NCBI GenBank assembly: GCA_940671915.1
Contig: CALNVZ010003434.1
Location: 8,953,833-9,017,832 of the forward strand
Length of the DNA: 64,000 nucleotides
Direction: 5' to 3'
Source: Paracentrotus lividus
Taxonomy: Eukaryota; Echinodermata; Echinoidea; Camarodonta; Echinidae
Below are positions 59,345 to 64,000 of the stretch, piece by piece. The stretch's first letter is position 1, and each line of letters starts with the position of its first letter. Both the position numbers and the translations under genes were made by a program. The notes beneath the pieces are model-generated. The model did not search any database. It saw only the letters and a list, made by a program, of their open reading frames with translations, and was not told where the DNA came from.

Positions 59345-59649
59345 TGGTCAAACTCCAAGCAGACAACGTGAATTAGATGAAATCATCTTCAAGGTAGCAG
59401 AAGCACTATCAAATGATAGTGATGTAAGGAGACTTGGTCTGGAATTGGACATCAGTAACCATGATATCAACCGTGTATTGGAGACGAACTGGGCCGGAGG
59501 TGTGAAGACAAGCAATGGAAACGTAGTGATGCTACAGAACTGGGCAATAAAAGTCAAATCACCCAAACATCTTCCAACTCTTGGAGCTGCTCTCAAGAAG
59601 GCGGGCTTGGTAGAAGTAGCAGAGACATATCTACCAAGTATTTCAACAG
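59345..59649 (+). CDS. NLR gene 2, Death-domain exon
   Basis: The 305-base exon, the same length as its gene 1 partner, encodes a Death domain: ELDEIIFKVAEALSNDSD, RRLGLELDISNHDIN, NWAGG, VVMLQNWA and LGAALKKAGLVEVAETYL. The acceptor is CCCCCATTCCAG at 59344 and the donor GTAATA at 59650, leaving one base (phase 1). It would be residues 25-125 of the protein. Its role is homotypic signalling with other Death-domain proteins, as known for the family. The conserved Trp of NWAGG and the MLQNW helix are present, so the fold looks intact. Confidence 0.9.
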
Positions 59650-59896
59650 GTAATAGCAGCACTCCTCATCGCCACATGCCTTTCAAAATAAAATATTTCA
59701 TATAACAGGATAAGTTTCTAATATTCATGACGCCGTGTAAGCGTAATAACTCATTATAACTTGTAATTAATTTCCTCTTAGACTTCATGTATATTATAAT
59801 AATAATTTTTATTCTATACAGTTCTGTCCACGAGATTGTCCCTTTTCAAAGAACAAAGTACTAAGTAATGTATTCTCTTTATCTCATTTTTCGCAG

Positions 59897-61422
59897 ATGA
59901 ACCAAACGTTATACCAAATGACATCTTGAAACTAAACGAACAACTGAAGCGAAGATATCGCAAGAAATTTAGTAAGGTCAAAACATCACCTGTAGATCCA
60001 GAGTCAAAGAAATTGCTGCAGCACATCTATGTCAGTCTGGTGTTGATGCTAGGGCAGGAAAGGGATGAAGAAAAACCAATCGATTATGAAGGCTTATTTA
60101 AGTACATCAGAACTGAAGCCGAAAAGGGGTGTGCAACGCGTTTCGCTTTCATCGGAGAAGCTGGTTTCGGGAAAACGACGTTGTTTGCTAAAATAGCCCT
60201 TGACTGGGCCAACGGTGAAATTCTTCAAGAAATCGATCTCTTACTCCTTGAATCATTTCGAGAAATTGAAGAAAGCAGGTATTTAGGTGACATTGTCATG
60301 GGCCACTTTCCAGATGACACGGAGATGACAGGGGAACACGTGGATGAATACATCAGAAAACATCCAAGAAAGGTCCTTATCTTGTTCGACGGGCTGGACG
60401 AGGCCAAAATCGACATCAAAAATACCAACGACAATAATTCCGTGGCATCAATCATAAGAGGAGAACGATTCGTTTACACTCCAGTTCTTACCACAACACG
60501 TCCTTTTGGAGCTGATCAAATCAAGGATGGTGGGACAATTCATGATCAGTATACATTTGTGAAAGTTGAGGGATTCTCAAAAGAAAACACGTCAAAATAC
60601 ATTAATCAGTATTTCAAAGATGATGGAGATTCTGCTGCTACTCTCATTCGATTTGTCCAGAAGAATACATATGTTACTGAACACATGGCACACATCCCCA
60701 TCTTCTGCTGCATGCTATGTTACATGTGGAAAACGCCATCTACACGGGAAAGCCTGCTGAAAATAGAAACATTACCACAACTTTTGGAGCTTCTTGTATT
60801 TTCACTCCGAGAACAATACTGTTCAAAATTTGAAGGGGGCTACGAGGAACATTGGAAGAAAGCTACGGGAATTTTGAAAGAGGCAGGTAGGGTAGCATTC
60901 CATGGATTACTGGCGAAACAGCTCACATTTGACGAAGATCAGATCGGTTCTGAGGTTGGAAAGATTGCATGTGAGGTCGGGTTTCTTAGCAAGGAGAAGA
61001 AGCTAGCACCAATGAAAATCAGAAAAAATCAGGGAAAACACTTCATACATGAATTCTCTTTCCCTCACAAGCTTCTGCAAGAATATACCTCAAGCTTCTA
61101 CCTTGCATCGCTCTTCGATGATGATCGTCCAGAGTTCAACAGAATCTTGACAGACAAGCTGTTGAAAGACTACAAAGAATTTCGATATGTCTTGTACTTC
61201 ACTTCAGCTCTCGGTGGTGAAGTGGGAAAGTCAGTGATCGAGGGCCTTTGCGAGAAAGTTAATGATATAGACTTCATCATTCAGGTGGCTTTTGAATGTC
61301 ATGATACCGGAACCACAATTGATTCTGTCAGGAATCTTTTGAAGAAGACCTCAAAGCTTAGACTGATACCAACACGGAGTGCCGCATATTTCTTCATTCT
61401 GGGGACGTTAAGGAAAGAGGTT
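59897..61422 (+). CDS. NLR gene 2, NACHT ATPase exon
   Basis: The 1526-base exon encodes about residues 126-634. It starts with a helical linker (LNEQLKRRYRKKFSKVKTSP). Walker A is GEAGFGKTTL (about 212-221) and Walker B is LILFDGLDEAKID (about 286-298). The sensor-1 region is PVLTTTRPFGADQ. Then come the helical IPIFCCMLCYMW segment and the winged-helix motif FPHKLLQEYTSSFYL. ATP-binding and hydrolysis residues are complete. The acceptor is TTTTTCGCAG at 59896 (phase 1) and the donor GTGAGT at 61423 (phase 0). An in-frame stop at 61447 lies in the intron. The closest relative in the window is the exon at 15524-17043. Confidence 0.93.
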
Positions 61423-62134
61423 GTGAGTATGTCATCAAGATTATTATAGACAAATATTTTTGTTTTCTTTTCATTGTTTTACTATGATTTGTAAGCATAC
61501 GCCGAAATTATTCTATAACCCGTTGTGCCATCACTAATGAACATTTATTATATGCAATTTAATTGCACTATATTTTTTTTTAAATTATAGGCCTACATGA
61601 ATCGTTGCTTTATTTTTCATTTATCGAACAGGCTGTCAGGCTGTGAATTTCGTTGAATTTTGTTGTAGTAATATTTCGTGTATAGGTTTCGTAGTCTAAT
61701 GTTCTACTCAGTTGAATGAGATGCAGGAGACATTGTGTTCAGTACCCTGCATGACATAACGTGTGTTCATGGAAAAATGCATTTTATCTAAAGTGCTTCA
61801 CCGCACCTGGGTGTTCAAATTCTGTTATAAGGAAGGATTCTAATGATGATGATTGGGGAGGATAAGTACATGTACGTTGGCGAAAAGGGCGACCGGCTGG
61901 AATGCTCACCAAGATCGTTACGGAATCCATGATGATCGTGGTAATATTATCACAGCTTTGATTATTACGGGTAAAGCAAGTGTAGAAACCGATTGACCTA
62001 ATATTGTTAGTATTGTAATTATCATTATTATTATAAAGCCTATAATTACTATCATAATAGATTTATATAATTGCTGGCTTTCAACACGGAAATAACTATA
62101 CACATGCTGAAAATTATCATTATCCACTTTACAG
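61423..62134. other. Gene 2 intron, no feature recognised
   Basis: Ordinary AT-rich intron between the NACHT and first LRR exons. Confidence 0.5.
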
Positions 62135-62278
62135 AATAAGGAAAGTCAATTAGGTTCACCGACACATTCAGCAGGTTTGGGTCTGTTCAGACTGCCATAC
62201 CTACGATCACTGGTTATAAGAGGGCTGGATGATGAAGACCTCTTCAAAGGGATACACGTCGCAGCTTCGCAATCAAAT
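62135..62278 (+). CDS. NLR gene 2, first LRR exon
   Basis: 144 bases, 48 codons, phase 0 at both ends (acceptor CACTTTACAG at 62134, donor GTAAAA at 62279). It encodes a short polar linker and GLGLFRLPYLRSLVIRGLDD, ending HVAASQSN. The gene 1 partner is 17744-17890. The sequence has the Leu spacing of a leucine-rich repeat. Confidence 0.85.
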
Positions 62279-62418
62279 GTAAAAGCCCTTAGTGTGCATC
62301 GAACACGTTTTCATGCTGTTATACTTATTGTCTATACAATCGTAGTAATTCATTTCCTCTTCAATGTTGGCAGTACAGGCTTCGCAAAACAACAATATTG
62401 CTTGAGTTGTGTCTGTAG

Positions 62419-62552
62419 GCAGTGGCGGATCCGGGCGGGGGCGCAGGGGACGCGCGTCCCGTATAATTGGAAAACCATTTATTGACTGTATATGTTAAAA
62501 TCGGAGAATTTTGGCGCCCCCCCCCATCCTATTATCTTGGTTCCGCCACTGC
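62419..62552. mobile_element. MITE with GCAGTGGCGGATCC ends (134 bp)
   Basis: Left end GCAGTGGCGGATCCGGG and right end GGTTCCGCCACTGC are inverses, and GGGGGCGC / GCGCCCCC pairs further in. It is flanked by TGTAG on both sides (62414-62418, 62553-62557), a likely target duplication. It lies in the intron of gene 2. Confidence 0.85.
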
Positions 62553-62936
62553 TGTAGATAAATTTACAGCCATTTACATCAAGCAAACCCTTTGCATATT
62601 ATTTCAAAAATTAAAAGAGAAAATGTAATTTTTTTCACTACAAATTAATGTGGCAGATAAGGCCTAAGAGTTAAGAACATTCAAATGTCACCAATCCACA
62701 TTTATGTAGTTTTGGTTTACAGAGGCATCTTCACATCACTCTATTCCATTAATGGACATTTTTAAAAAGACATCATTATCTTACCAATCAATTTAATCTA
62801 TAAGTCTATAATTATAAAGAAGTAACAGCATACTATCGTTTGTGGATTTATCAGAATCAACTGGATTTCAATGAGACATTCATTCTGCACTGTGGAATGC
62901 TCCTAATGTACTTTTCGCTGTTCCCATTTTTTGCAG

Positions 62937-63104
62937 ATCGAGGAGCTGAAGCATGATGGCGGTCGTCAGTTATGTCCTGCTGCATCCTTTCATTACGCTG
63001 GAGGTATTTTCTCCATGCCGCACCTTCGATTACTGATCTTTGGTGGCATTAAGTTGAGTGACGAGTTCTATTCGGTGATGGCAAAGAAAGCATCGAAATC
63101 AAAG
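62937..63104 (+). CDS. NLR gene 2, second LRR exon
   Basis: 168 bases, 56 codons, phase 0 at both ends (acceptor CATTTTTTGCAG at 62936, donor GTATTT at 63105). It encodes IEELKHDGGRQLCPAASFHY, then GGIFSMPHLRLLIFGGIKLS and AKKASKSK, one LRR unit in the same pattern as the preceding exon. The gene continues beyond the window. No counterpart of this exon was found in gene 1. Confidence 0.8.
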
Positions 63105-63362
63105 GTATTTGGAGTTTTTATCGGAAACAAATTGTATCATTATGTAGTTACTGCCCACTGCAAACTCACCGCGACCTTTTTTCACCATTAACCCGATTAT
63201 GTCATAATAAAGCTGGTTTGTTAATTGCTTACCAAGCGAGGCGTGACAACTAAGCCCATGGTGACCAAATAACCGGTTATTCTGAGGTATATGGGCGTGT
63301 TTCTTGAGGTTGTTTCACACGGCCCTAGCACATTTTTTCCAGGGTAGTATGGAAATAAGGTA
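63105..63362. other. Gene 2 intron
   Basis: Intron sequence after the last exon seen; no feature recognised. Confidence 0.4.
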
Positions 63363-64000
63363 GGGGAAACCGGGGACAATTGTAATACTTTTTTTTTTCA
63401 AAATTTGACTTATCAACTTAATTATAGCTAAATACTTGCTTAAAATGACTGAGTAAAACGAAATATGGATATCTTAGCTCGACATATGAATAGGTTTGGG
63501 TTAAGTAAAACTATTCATTTTGAAGCCATTGTCATTTAAAAACAAGAGGTCGAGTGTTACAATTGCCCCCGAACCCGGGGCAAATGTAACACACGTATGG
63601 GGCAATTGTGACACATTAAATTGTAACATTTTGTTTTCTTTATCAAATCTATGCACTTGACAGATCCAAGATTTAAACACCATTAACCACATAAGCTAAT
63701 TATAATAAAACATGACAATGCTTGATTCAAGTTTCATTATATTTTCCACTTGATATATGCATGGCATGGGGTTATTGCAGCAGTGTACGTGCTCTGTACG
63801 GGCTATGGCAGCGCCATGCATTGTCCAGGGGCTAGGTACGGGGCAAAGGTACTTAGTTAACACTATTGTATACTACTACCATATTTGGAGAGATTTTTTT
63901 TCTATCTTAGCTCAGGTATTCATCGTTGAAACTTTAGTCAAATACAGGCCTAGGAATACAATTTCTAAATAAATAAAAATGGCAGCCATAGCTCAACCAC
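63363..64000. mobile_element. GGGGAGAC-type element, copy 4, left part
   Basis: Starts TA-GGGGAAACCGGGGACAATT and contains ACAATTGCCCC, CCCGGGGCAAATGTAACAC and GGGGCAATTGTGACAC, the same plan as the copies at 33717 and 41008 (a conserved outer end plus an inner motif repeated). The right end lies outside the window. Confidence 0.6.

Overview
This is a eukaryotic (animal) window, most likely from an echinoderm, probably a sea urchin. The main reasons are two multi-exon immune-type genes coding for Death-NACHT-LRR proteins (the NLR class that is greatly expanded in echinoids), long AT-rich introns with clear GT-AG sites, and dense CR1/L2/Jockey-like LINEs, Penelope-like elements, Tc1-like elements and short palindromic DNA elements. 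The species assignment is inference; no ribosomal or mitochondrial marker is present.

Layout. 1-11970 is a very noisy, indel-ridden second copy of 11996-22583 that ends at a 25-base N gap (11971-11995). I read it as a false tandem duplication made by filling a gap with raw long reads, so its broken Death, NACHT and LRR exons are probably not real pseudogenes. The clean copy holds NLR gene 1: Death exon 14787-15091, NACHT exon 15524-17043 and LRR exon 17744-17890. After a large repeat-filled intron come phase-compatible LRR exons at 29552-29683, 32467-32831 and 35869-35962. That intron contains a 30-bp minisatellite (18125-20483), a minus-strand LINE (20484-25440) interrupted by a complete 1672-bp Tc1-like element, two palindromic elements, and a 5'-inverted Penelope-like element that itself carries a LINE tail.

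From 30.2 to 50.6 kb there is little besides nested DNA elements: an 1811-bp foldback, several nested terminal-inverted-repeat elements, and a family with GGGGAGAC termini seen four times in the window. A plus-strand LINE with endonuclease and reverse transcriptase remnants fills about 52.7-56.7 kb. It is also indel-ridden, contains a 450-bp tandem duplication and ends near a second 25-base N gap (56791-56815).

NLR gene 2 starts at about 58924-58958 and runs off the right edge. Its exons are 58958-59028, 59345-59649, 59897-61422, 62135-62278 and 62937-63104. The homologous exons of the two genes have the same phases and nearly the same lengths, so they are tandem paralogues, both on the plus strand. 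By family knowledge such proteins are cytoplasmic sensors: the Death domain recruits adaptors or caspases, the NACHT ATPase oligomerises, and the LRRs sense or autoinhibit. Nothing in the window tells the ligand. I see no bacterial-type operons, CRISPR arrays or intact non-transposon genes other than the two NLRs.
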